Below, piece by piece: positions 1-6,662 of a stretch of 6,662 nt of DNA. A program made the translations under genes and the position numbers. The DNA comes from Hyphomicrobiales bacterium. GTDB taxonomy: Bacteria; Pseudomonadota; Alphaproteobacteria; Rhizobiales; JAJFHB01. Below the pieces are notes generated by a model. The model was given only the letters and a program-made list of their open reading frames with translations. It ran no database searches and was not told where the DNA came from. The stretch spans positions 1-6,662 of the forward strand of contig JAJFHB010000274.1 in NCBI GenBank assembly GCA_021775795.1, written 5' to 3'. How positions within the stretch are numbered: position 1 is the stretch's first letter; each line of letters starts with the position of its first letter.

Positions 1-1537
<1,537 letters not shown>

Positions 1538-1559
1538 TTAATGACGGTTACGTGCGGTT

Positions 1560-2420
1560 CTACTGGTGCGATGCATCTGCAAATGTGCCTGACGGCGGCA
1601 GCGATGCCTCAAGCGGTGGATATTCATCCTGCATACCGGCAATCCAGGTCTCAAACTCACTTTCGCTTACAACGCGAACGGTGATTGGCATGAAGGCGTG
1701 ATTGATACCGCAGAGCTCTGAACACTGGCCATGAAAGATGCCGGTCTGTACGGCGCGGAACCAGGTTTCGTTCAGGCGCCCGGGAACAGCGTCCATCTTC
1801 ACGCCAAAAGATGGCATTGCCCAGTTGTGGAGCACATCTTCTGCGGTGACGATGACGCGGACGGTTGCGTTCACAGGGACAACAATATCCTGATCCACCG
1901 TCAGCAGGCGGGGCTGACCTTCTTCGAGATCCGCCTCATCGACCATGTATGATTCAAATTCGCCGACCTGATGATCGGGATACTCATACCGCCAGTGCCA
2001 TTGATGGCCTGTGGCCTTGATGGTGAAATCAATTTCCGGGAGGTCGCGCTGCAGATAGAGCAGACGGAACGATGGGATGGCGATGACGAGGAGGATGAGG
2101 ATCGGCGCAATGGTCCAGACCACTTCAATCATCGTGTTATGTGTTGTGCGCGACGGCGTCGGATTGCGCTTTGCGTTGAACCGCACCATCACAATCAAAA
2201 GGAGCATCATCACAAAAACGGTGATGATCGTAACGAGGATAAGTACGAAGTTATGAAACTTCTCAATTTCCTGCATCACCGGCGTTACAGCATCCTGAAA
2301 GCCAAGTTGCCAGTCCTCGGCAATTCCCGGAGCCGCGATTGCCTCGCCAGCCGAAAGAAAGACCACAACACCGCCCAACATGACGCCCAGAACAGCCAAC
2401 AGGCCACTTGCGATTCGCAT
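1560..2420 (-). CDS. ctaC: Cytochrome c oxidase subunit II (CuA subunit, CtaC/CoxB)
   Basis: Subunit II takes electrons from cytochrome c through the binuclear CuA centre and passes them to heme a of subunit I. The 286-residue product has the full family layout. Residues 1 to about 30 are a signal peptide (cleavage likely near AIAA/PG). Two transmembrane helices lie at about 56-80 and 98-120. The periplasmic cupredoxin domain begins with the aromatic GHQWHWRYEYP patch (about 138-148), where cytochrome c electrons enter. CuA ligands are all present: H198 in LHNW, then C233, E235, C237, H241 and M244 in CSELCGINHAFM. There is no C-terminal cytochrome c domain, so this is the plain caa3-lacking form. 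The length is normal for alphaproteobacteria. The ATG at 2420 has AGGGAG 10 bases upstream. It is the first gene of the minus-strand pair, followed after 70 bases by ctaD. Its promoter must lie in the gap shared with the plus-strand IalB-type gene or beyond. Confidence 0.98.
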   Translation of the reverse strand: MRIASGLLAVLGVMLGGVVVFLSAGEAIAAPGIAEDWQLGFQDAVTPVMQEIEKFHNFVLILVTIITVFVMMLLLIVMVRFNAKRNPTPSRTTHNTMIEVVWTIAPILILLVIAIPSFRLLYLQRDLPEIDFTIKATGHQWHWRYEYPDHQVGEFESYMVDEADLEEGQPRLLTVDQDIVVPVNATVRVIVTAEDVLHNWAMPSFGVKMDAVPGRLNETWFRAVQTGIFHGQCSELCGINHAFMPITVRVVSESEFETWIAGMQDEYPPLEASLPPSGTFADASHQ

Positions 2421-2430
2421 CTTCGCCCAG

Positions 2431-2436
2431 CTCCCT
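2431..2436 (-). promoter_or_regulatory. Ribosome binding site of ctaC
   Basis: Reads AGGGAG on the minus strand, 10 bases before the ATG at 2420. It supports this start, which also gives a normal signal peptide. Confidence 0.65.
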
Positions 2437-2552
2437 AAAAACCCGTGGAATCCCCACTCGAAGGATTTGCCTGACCCGACTCTACGGCAACTTCCAAGTC
2501 AGTGCATTGTGAGAAGAACCATATTCCACATTCGCCCGCAATCACGCAGCAG

Positions 2553-2569
2553 CGCGGCAAATTTTCGCG
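2553..2569. repeat. Imperfect palindrome with CAAATT core (element 1)
   Basis: CGCG arms (2553-2556 and 2566-2569) flank an AT-rich centre that includes CAAATT at 2558-2563. It is the member nearest ctaC of three similar elements in the gap and the least symmetric. It may be an operator half, or only a GC-flanked AT tract. Confidence 0.3.
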
Positions 2570-2665
2570 GGACGGACCACTATCCTCTGAAGAATGCAGA
2601 ATCTGACGTGCGAAGACAGCAATCGGCCCATTTTTGCCTCATTTCTGCAGGTTTTATGGAAACGT

Positions 2666-2676
2666 CACAAATTGTG
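2666..2676. repeat. Perfect 11-base palindrome CACAA-A-TTGTG (element 2)
   Basis: Five-base arms CACAA (2666-2670) and TTGTG (2672-2676) pair perfectly around a single A. This is the usual shape of a site for a dimeric helix-turn-helix regulator. It lies 245 bases before the ctaC start and about 257 before the 2934 ATG, so it could serve either direction. No regulator gene is present in the window. Confidence 0.45.
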
Positions 2677-2708
2677 CGGGCAGCGGAAACTTCCAGACAA
2701 AGCTCGGG

Positions 2709-2722
2709 CGCAAATTCTTGCG
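2709..2722. repeat. Palindrome CGCAA-ATTC-TTGCG (element 3)
   Basis: Five-base arms CGCAA (2709-2713) and TTGCG (2718-2722) flank ATTC. The CAAATT core is shared with elements 1 and 2, and the centre lies about 44 bases from that of element 2, close to four helical turns. It ends five bases before the TTGACA hexamer, a typical operator position. Confidence 0.4.
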
Positions 2723-2727
2723 ACCAT

Positions 2728-2757
2728 TTGACACAATCGGTTTGGTGCAGGAAAAAT
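2728..2757 (+). promoter_or_regulatory. Possible rightward promoter for the ialB-like gene
   Basis: A perfect TTGACA -35 hexamer (2728-2733) is followed after 18 bases by AAAAAT (2752-2757), four of six matches to TATAAT. The direction is toward the plus-strand genes, which would give a leader of roughly 170 bases. The -10 is weak, so this is a candidate only. Confidence 0.3.
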
Positions 2758-2765
2758 AGGGTAAG

Positions 2766-2850
2766 AGCATAATGGCCGTCGAGCCTGTATGATGACATGG
2801 AAGTGATGCTAAGACTCACCCGGCACAGCCAGAACGGTCGCCATTATGCT
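2766..2850 (+). repeat. 11-base inverted repeat with 63-base loop in the ialB leader
   Basis: AGCATAATGGC (2766-2776) and GCCATTATGCT (2840-2850) are exact reverse complements. A few further pairs and G-T wobbles extend inward. If the rightward promoter is real, both arms fall in the 5' leader and could fold the RNA into a long-loop stem. No open frame, tRNA shape or target duplication explains the repeat. Confidence 0.5.
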
Positions 2851-2880
2851 TTCCGGACGCACAGGGATTGTGCTAGTGGA

Positions 2881-2895
2881 CGGCCGCGGCGGCCG
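2881..2895 (+). repeat. GC-only hairpin upstream of the ialB-like gene
   Basis: CGGCCG (2881-2886) and CGGCCG (2890-2895) pair around a CGG loop, 38 bases before the ATG at 2934. On the plus strand it is followed by A residues, not T, so it is not an intrinsic terminator for rightward transcription. On the minus strand the T run precedes the stem, so it is not one there either. Confidence 0.4.
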
Positions 2896-2933
2896 AAAAA
2901 CAATCAAGATCAACAGAAGCTTAAAGCGAACTC

Positions 2934-3593
2934 ATGATCCAGAACCCATTGATGACCAAATTCACCCGTACGGCAGCAAGCCTTTGCGCCGCCCTCTTTT
3001 TTCTGGCCCCCACAGGCAGCCTGGCACAAGAACAGCAGGATGCAGAAGAGGCGCTTGAAAGCGGGACCTATATCGCCGGTTCCCACGGCGATTGGACAAT
3101 TCGTTGTGTCGGAACAGCGCCGGACGCAGCGACCAGTAGCGATGACGGAGACGGAAAAGGCGATCTTCAGGACGAAGAAGAAGCAAGTGCCGAGGCTGCA
3201 GCGACTGAGCGGCCTCAGTGCGTAATGATCCAGATTGCGGTCCACTCCGATGACCCGGAACTCGGCCTGAGCATTGTTGTCGTTCGGCAGCAGATCAATG
3301 ACGATCTGGTCTCACAGATGCGGATCACGACACCGATCACTGTCTATCTGCCCGCTATGGTCGGGCTCGAGATCGACGGTGCAGCAATCGGTCGGTTGCC
3401 TTATGAAGTTTGCTCACCTGCAGGTGTTTGCGTCGCAACTTCCTTCGTCGATGGCGATCTGGAAGCGAAGCTCAGATCGGGTGGCCAGGCACAGTTTTTC
3501 CTCAAGGATGTGCGCGGCACAGACGGTATCTTCAACCTGTCGCTTTCGGGCTTTACTGCAGCATTCGAGCAACTTGGCGCTCCGGATTCCTAA
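2934..3593 (+). CDS. IalB-family (invasion-associated locus B) secreted protein
   Basis: A periplasmic protein of the IalB family, named after a Bartonella factor linked to erythrocyte invasion. In free-living alphaproteobacteria the family is common and its biochemical role is unclear, so the name should not be read as virulence. The 219-residue product has a signal peptide (hydrophobic core about 15-27, cleavage probably after SLA at 31). Family signatures are GDWTIRC (52-58), CVMIQ (96-100), a LPAMVGLEIDG strand pair (139-149), YEVCSPAGVC (157-166) and a C-terminal LSLSGF (202-207). Mature cysteines C58, C96, C160 and C166 probably form two disulfides. An acidic, low-complexity stretch (about 62-93) sits between the first two and looks like an insertion. 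Start choice is uncertain: an in-frame ATG at 2952 (MTKFTRTAAS) gives a more standard signal peptide. Neither ATG has a strong ribosome site. It precedes tldD by 43 bases on the same strand. Confidence 0.88.
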   Translation: MIQNPLMTKFTRTAASLCAALFFLAPTGSLAQEQQDAEEALESGTYIAGSHGDWTIRCVGTAPDAATSSDDGDGKGDLQDEEEASAEAAATERPQCVMIQIAVHSDDPELGLSIVVVRQQINDDLVSQMRITTPITVYLPAMVGLEIDGAAIGRLPYEVCSPAGVCVATSFVDGDLEAKLRSGGQAQFFLKDVRGTDGIFNLSLSGFTAAFEQLGAPDS

Positions 3594-3605
3594 GCACAGT
3601 TCAAC

Positions 3606-3618
3606 TTGACCCTGTCAA
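3606..3618. repeat. Short palindrome TTGAC-CCT-GTCAA in the ialB-tldD gap
   Basis: Five-base arms TTGAC (3606-3610) and GTCAA (3614-3618) flank CCT, ending 18 bases before the tldD ATG. It is too short and AT-balanced to be a terminator. It could be a small operator or chance. Confidence 0.25.
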
Positions 3619-3636
3619 CAACCAGCGGAACAGAGC

Positions 3637-5070
3637 ATGACCAGCGAACATCCGGACCAAAGCCTGTTCTTTTCCAACGCCGAACTTGACCGCGCCGGGA
3701 CAGAACGCATTGTTTCGGATGCATTGTCGGGGTGTGACGACGGTGAACTTTTTCTGGAATACCGCCAGACCGAATCGCTGGTTTTTGACGATGGGCAGCT
3801 GAAATCGGCTAATTTCGATACAACCCAGGGCTTCGGATTACGGGCTGTTGCCGGTGAGGCCACGGGTTATGCGCACTCTTCAGAACTATCGGAAGCAGCG
3901 CTGAAAAGAGCAGCAGCATCAATTCAGGCTGTTAAGTCAGGATATGATGGCGCTGTGAGCGACGCACCCCCTGGCACTAACCTGTCACTCTATACTGACG
4001 CAAATCCGCTCTCGGCTGTTCCTTTCGAAACCAAGGTTCGGTTGCTTCAGGACATCGACGCCTATGCCCGCGGACGCGATGCGAAAGTACGCCAGGTGTC
4101 CGTGTCACTCATGGGCGAATGGCAGACAATCGAACTGTTGAGAGCCGATGGATCCATCCGGCGCGACACAAGACCACTTGTCCGCATGAACGTTACTGTG
4201 GTTTCGGGAGATGACAGCCGGCAGGAAAGCGGTTCTTACGGCATTGGCGGACGAACACTTTACGACGACATTCTGAGTGCGGAAGGCTGGCGCGATTGTG
4301 CAGATGAAGCGCTGAGACAATCCATTGTAAATCTGGATTCGATCGCGGCTCCAGCAGGTGCCATGGATGTTGTCTTAGGCCCCGGCTGGCCTGGGATCCT
4401 TCTCCACGAAGCCGTTGGACACGGCCTTGAAGGTGATTTCAACCGCAAGGAAACAAGCGCTTTTGCCGGTCTCATGGGAGAACGTATTGCCTCCCCCGGC
4501 GTCACCGTCATTGACGATGGTACCCTGGACAGCAGACGCGGCTCGTTGAGTATTGATGATGAAGGCACACCCACATCGCGAACGACTTTGATTGAAGACG
4601 GCATTCTCGTCGGCTTCATGCAGGACAGGCTCAATGCCCGGCTCATGGACAAAGCGCCAACCGGCAACGGCCGCCGGCAATCCTATGCTCACGTTCCCAT
4701 GCCGCGCATGACAAACACCTACATGCTGTCTGGTTCGCATGAACATGACGAAATTATCGCCTCCGTTGATTCCGGGCTTTACGCGGTTTCATTCGGCGGC
4801 GGCCAGGTCGATATTACCAGCGGCAAGTTCGTCTTCAGCTGCACGGAGGCTTACAAGATCGAAGGCGGCAAGATCGGTGCGCCGGTAAAAGGTGCCACGC
4901 TGATTGGAAACGGGCCGGACGCGCTGACACGGGTGAGCATGATCGGCAATGACATGCAGCTCGATTCGGGAATCGGCACCTGCGGAAAGGCCGGACAGAG
5001 CGTTCCAGTGGGCGTTGGACAGCCAACATTGCGTCTGAACGGCCTGACAGTTGGCGGAACTGCGGCCTAA
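3637..5070 (+). CDS. tldD: Metalloprotease TldD
   Basis: TldD is the catalytic zinc subunit of the cytoplasmic TldD/TldE (PmbA) heterodimer. That complex degrades unfolded or leader peptides, processes microcin B17 in E. coli and helps break down the CcdA antitoxin. The 477-residue length is close to the E. coli protein (481). Domains follow the family: an N-terminal PmbA/TldD domain (about 35-100), a middle domain (about 125-230) and a C-terminal catalytic domain (about 238-475). The zinc motif HEAVGH gives H257, E258 and H262. The expected cysteine ligand is C449 in GTCGKAGQSVPVGVGQPTL, the most conserved tail segment. The ATG at 3637 has a modest GCGGAA six bases upstream. TldE/PmbA is not in the window, which is usual, since the two genes are often unlinked. 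I saw no small peptide gene nearby that would be an obvious substrate. Confidence 0.97.
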   Translation: MTSEHPDQSLFFSNAELDRAGTERIVSDALSGCDDGELFLEYRQTESLVFDDGQLKSANFDTTQGFGLRAVAGEATGYAHSSELSEAALKRAAASIQAVKSGYDGAVSDAPPGTNLSLYTDANPLSAVPFETKVRLLQDIDAYARGRDAKVRQVSVSLMGEWQTIELLRADGSIRRDTRPLVRMNVTVVSGDDSRQESGSYGIGGRTLYDDILSAEGWRDCADEALRQSIVNLDSIAAPAGAMDVVLGPGWPGILLHEAVGHGLEGDFNRKETSAFAGLMGERIASPGVTVIDDGTLDSRRGSLSIDDEGTPTSRTTLIEDGILVGFMQDRLNARLMDKAPTGNGRRQSYAHVPMPRMTNTYMLSGSHEHDEIIASVDSGLYAVSFGGGQVDITSGKFVFSCTEAYKIEGGKIGAPVKGATLIGNGPDALTRVSMIGNDMQLDSGIGTCGKAGQSVPVGVGQPTLRLNGLTVGGTAA

Positions 5071-5182
5071 AAGTCACAGATGTGGCATTATTAACTGGTT
5101 TTTTCGGCAGCCACTTACATCACGCATTTAAACACTCTAGCTTGATCCTCGCGGAAAAATGGGGCCGCTGGGGAGATTGACT
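5071..5182 (+). other. Gap between tldD and the deacetylase gene
   Basis: This 112-base AT-richer gap has a run of six T (5099-5104) but no GC-rich stem directly before it, so it is not a good intrinsic terminator. A weak, bulged pairing exists between GTGGC (5082-5086) and GCCAC (5110-5114). The gap is long enough for a separate deacetylase promoter, but I could not identify one. Confidence 0.5.
5170..5175 (+). promoter_or_regulatory. Ribosome binding site that sets the deacetylase start
   Basis: GGGGAG lies 7 bases before the ATG at 5183. An in-frame ATG at 5159 would place this site inside the gene and put eight extra residues (MGPLGRLT) ahead of a textbook signal peptide, so 5183 is preferred. 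Confidence 0.75.
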
Positions 5183-6046
5183 ATGCGTTTTCTTGCGACG
5201 ATTACAGGTGCGGCGCTCGCCCTGACATTATCGTTGTCGGCAGCACAAGCGGCCTGTTCGTCGGGCGTGTCGCGAACCATTTCGGTTGGCGGGGCCTCCA
5301 CGGTCAGTTCGACATCAGGACAATTCCGCCCCGGCCGGGCACTGCGGGAGAACGAAGTCGTTCTGACCTTCGACGATGGCCCGATGCCTGGTCCCACAAC
5401 ACGCATTCTGCGTGTGCTCGATGAGCATTGCGTACAGGCAACGTTTTTCGTTGTCGGCGCAATGGCACGCGCCAACCCGCATATCGTTCGGCAAATGGCA
5501 GCACGGGGCCACACAGTCGGCACTCATTCGCAGTCTCACGCCAATCTTGCCGATGCTTCCCATGAAGATGCCATCAGGGAAATCAAGCGCGGCTATGCCT
5601 CGGTCAGCGCTGCCCTTGGTTCGCAACAGCCTGCGCCGTTCTTTCGTTTTCCCTATCTCGCAAGCACCTCAAGCCTGCTGAGTTATCTTTCAGACAACAA
5701 CTCGGTCGTTTTCGATGGCCCTCTGATAGACAGCGCCGATTGGCGCGGCGGCTCGAGCGCCTCCATTCGCCAGCGCATACTCTCACAGCTGGAGACGCGC
5801 GGACGTGGCGTCATCCTGCTACACGACATCAAATCCGGCACTGCTAACCTGCTCCCGGACCTGTTGGATGATCTTGAAGAGAACGGCTATAAGATTGTGC
5901 ATCTGGTACCCGCAGGACGGCTTTCGGACACGCTTGTTGCCAGCGGCGGTGGAGATACAAACAGCTCCGTTGCGGCACTGGAAGCAGGCAGCGACAGAAG
6001 TTCTTCCAGAACAAGAAACTCGCTAAGCCCCGACAACGTGCGCTAG
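5183..6046 (+). CDS. Secreted polysaccharide deacetylase, carbohydrate esterase family 4 (NodB domain)
   Basis: Predicted metal-dependent N- or O-deacetylase acting on an envelope or extracellular polysaccharide in the periplasm. The polymer cannot be told from sequence. From the ATG at 5183 the product is 287 residues. A signal peptide covers about 1-24, with cleavage near AQA/AC; C25 is not in a lipobox, because Q22 occupies the -3 position. All five NodB motifs are present: TFDDGP (62-67, base D64 and metal D65), HSQSH (115-119, metal H115 and H119), RFPY (155-158), DSADW (183-187) and ILLHD (211-215, H214). The catalytic set is therefore complete. A Ser/Gly-rich tail (about 253-287) follows the domain and is probably disordered. 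It lies 112 bases after tldD and 66 bases before the MATE gene on the same strand. It is not a nodulation gene by context: no nod, transposon or symbiosis neighbours are seen. Confidence 0.93.
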   Translation: MRFLATITGAALALTLSLSAAQAACSSGVSRTISVGGASTVSSTSGQFRPGRALRENEVVLTFDDGPMPGPTTRILRVLDEHCVQATFFVVGAMARANPHIVRQMAARGHTVGTHSQSHANLADASHEDAIREIKRGYASVSAALGSQQPAPFFRFPYLASTSSLLSYLSDNNSVVFDGPLIDSADWRGGSSASIRQRILSQLETRGRGVILLHDIKSGTANLLPDLLDDLEENGYKIVHLVPAGRLSDTLVASGGGDTNSSVAALEAGSDRSSSRTRNSLSPDNVR

Positions 6047-6059
6047 AACAGCGCCACCT

Positions 6060-6078
6060 CCCGTTAGTCGCACACGGG
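6060..6078 (+). repeat. First of two adjacent hairpins before the MATE gene
   Basis: CCCGT (6060-6064) and ACGGG (6074-6078) pair around a 9-base loop, 13 bases after the deacetylase stop. There is no T run after it. It is the weaker of the pair. Confidence 0.35.
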
Positions 6079-6080
6079 CT

Positions 6081-6100
6081 GCGCAGGGAATGCTCTGCGC
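6081..6100 (+). repeat. Second hairpin, immediately upstream of the MATE start
   Basis: GCGCAGGG (6081-6088) and CTCTGCGC (6093-6100) form an 8-base-pair stem with one G-T wobble around an AATG tetraloop. It ends 12 bases before the ATG at 6113. It lacks a T run, so it is not a classic terminator. Its position next to the weak ribosome site (TGGAAA, 6101-6106) suggests an effect on translation or mRNA stability. Confidence 0.45.
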
Positions 6101-6112
6101 TGGAAAACTGAC

Positions 6113-6662
6113 ATGTCAGAATCAGAGAGCGTCGCGACACCTGTGCGTGATGCAAAGTTCGTCACCGGATCAACCATGCGTCACGTCGTGGTCATGACGC
6201 TGACGAGTTCTATTGGTTTGACCGCCCTATTTTTTGTCGACTTCGCAGACCTTTACTTCATCAGCCTGCTCGGCGAAGAAGAGGTTGCCGGCGCCATCGG
6301 GTATGCAGGCGCCATCATCTACTTCAACGTCTCCATCTGCATCGGCCTGACCATTGCGATCTCAGCGCTTGTGTCACGCGCCATTGGCGGGCGACGGGAA
6401 AAGGACGCACGACGCCTTGCCGCCAGTACCGTTTTCTTCGCGTTTCTTTTTACCCTGGGCGTATCCGCTGCACTGTGGTTTGCGATTGAGCCGTTGCTGC
6501 ACGTGCTCGGCGCCGAGGGAGAGGCGTTCGAATTTGGCAAGTCATACGCCCGCATCACTTTGGTTTCATTGCCGCTACTCGGCTTCGGTATGTGCTGCAA
6601 TGGCATTTTGCGGGCGCTGGGTGCCGCAAAGCTTGCAATGTACACAACGCTTTCGGGCGGCG
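6113..6662 (+). CDS. MATE-family multidrug/organic-cation exporter, C-terminus cut by window edge
   Basis: Inner-membrane antiporter of the MATE (NorM/DinF-like) family, which exports cationic drugs or metabolites using a proton or sodium gradient. The window holds 183 codons with no stop, out of about 450 usual. A 22-residue polar N-tail leads into a first helix with the family pattern SSIGLTALFFVDFADLYFIS (about 32-51) and LLGEEEVAG. Further helices lie at about 60-88, 102-125 and 146-166. The loop SRAIGGRREKDARR (88-101) and the segment GILRALGAAKLAM (164-176) match conserved MATE positions. The substrate cannot be predicted. The ATG at 6113 has only a weak TGGAAA just upstream and follows two hairpins. 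It shares strand with the deacetylase 66 bases upstream and may be co-transcribed. Confidence 0.93.
   Translation, partial: MSESESVATPVRDAKFVTGSTMRHVVVMTLTSSIGLTALFFVDFADLYFISLLGEEEVAGAIGYAGAIIYFNVSICIGLTIAISALVSRAIGGRREKDARRLAASTVFFAFLFTLGVSAALWFAIEPLLHVLGAEGEAFEFGKSYARITLVSLPLLGFGMCCNGILRALGAAKLAMYTTLSGG

Larger units (their letters stand above)
2421..2933. other. Divergent non-coding gap between ctaC and the ialB-like gene
   Basis: This 513-base stretch has no convincing gene on either strand. A GTG-started 79-codon minus frame (2580-2819) crosses it but shows no ribosome site, domain or recognisable sequence. The gap must carry the ctaC promoter (leftward) and probably the promoter of the plus-strand genes (rightward). 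It contains short near-palindromes sharing a CAAATT core (2553-2569, 2666-2676, 2709-2722), a TTGACA hexamer at 2728-2733, an inverted repeat at 2766-2850 and a GC hairpin at 2881-2895. I could not pick out a good -35/-10 pair for ctaC. Confidence 0.7.

Noticed and set aside
1971..2438. 155-codon plus-strand open frame opposite ctaC
   Set aside because: It lies wholly across the clear ctaC coding region, is rich in H, R, N and D as expected of an antisense shadow, and has no domain or ribosome site.
2535..2571. CCCGC...GCGGG pairing upstream of ctaC
   Set aside because: Five base pairs closing a 27-base loop with mismatches on both sides; expected by chance in GC-rich DNA.
2580..2819. 79-codon minus-strand frame in the ctaC-ialB gap
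   Set aside because: It starts with GTG, has no ribosome site and no recognisable domain or signal peptide; an open frame of this length is expected by chance.
2846..3058. 70-codon plus frame overlapping the start of the ialB-like gene
   Set aside because: It overlaps the signal peptide region of the IalB-family gene in another frame and has basic, Arg/Gly/Pro-rich composition without homology that I recognise.
5082..5121. Intrinsic terminator after tldD
   Set aside because: The T run (5099-5104) lies inside the loop of the only possible stem rather than after it, and the stem is short and bulged.
5159..5182. Upstream ATG for the deacetylase
   Set aside because: It lacks a ribosome site and would extend the signal peptide with MGPLGRLT; GGGGAG at 5170-5175 clearly serves the ATG at 5183.
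5240..5260. Possible lipoprotein signal at AQAAC in the deacetylase
   Set aside because: The residue at -3 from the cysteine is Q, not L, V or I, so the lipobox rule fails; ordinary signal peptidase I cleavage is more likely.

Overview
The window looks like an ordinary chromosomal segment of an alphaproteobacterium, most likely of the Hyphomicrobiales (Rhizobiales) type. The base composition is moderately GC-rich. The aa3-type cytochrome oxidase genes lie in the order ctaC-ctaD. They sit beside an IalB-family ('invasion-associated locus B') periplasmic protein and a TldD protease, a neighbourhood I associate with that order. The genus cannot be read from the sequence.

Layout. On the minus strand are ctaC (1560-2420), the CuA subunit II of cytochrome c oxidase, and then ctaD (1-1489), subunit I, cut at its C-terminus by the window edge. 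A 513-base gap (2421-2933) separates ctaC from a run of plus-strand genes: an IalB-family secreted protein (2934-3593), tldD (3637-5070), a secreted CE4 (NodB-like) polysaccharide deacetylase (5183-6046), and the first 183 codons of a MATE multidrug/organic-cation exporter (6113-6662, cut by the window edge).

How the genes work together. CtaC and CtaD form the catalytic and electron-entry core of one respiratory complex. CtaD has all the heme a, heme a3 and CuB ligands, and CtaC has the full CuA site. The plus-strand genes need not share a pathway: one periplasmic protein of unclear role, one cytoplasmic peptidase subunit that normally pairs with TldE/PmbA (not in the window), one envelope polysaccharide deacetylase and one inner-membrane exporter. 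Gaps of 43, 112 and 66 bases leave open whether they form one transcript; no convincing intrinsic terminator is visible between them.

The most interesting non-coding stretch is the ctaC-ialB divergent gap. It holds three near-palindromes built on the same CAAATT core, a perfect TTGACA -35-like hexamer facing ialB, an 11-base inverted repeat enclosing a 63-base loop, and a compact GC-only hairpin. Two adjacent hairpins lie just ahead of the MATE start codon. I see no tRNA, rRNA, insertion sequence, CRISPR array or clearly novel multi-gene system. All identified genes appear intact apart from the two truncated by the window edges.
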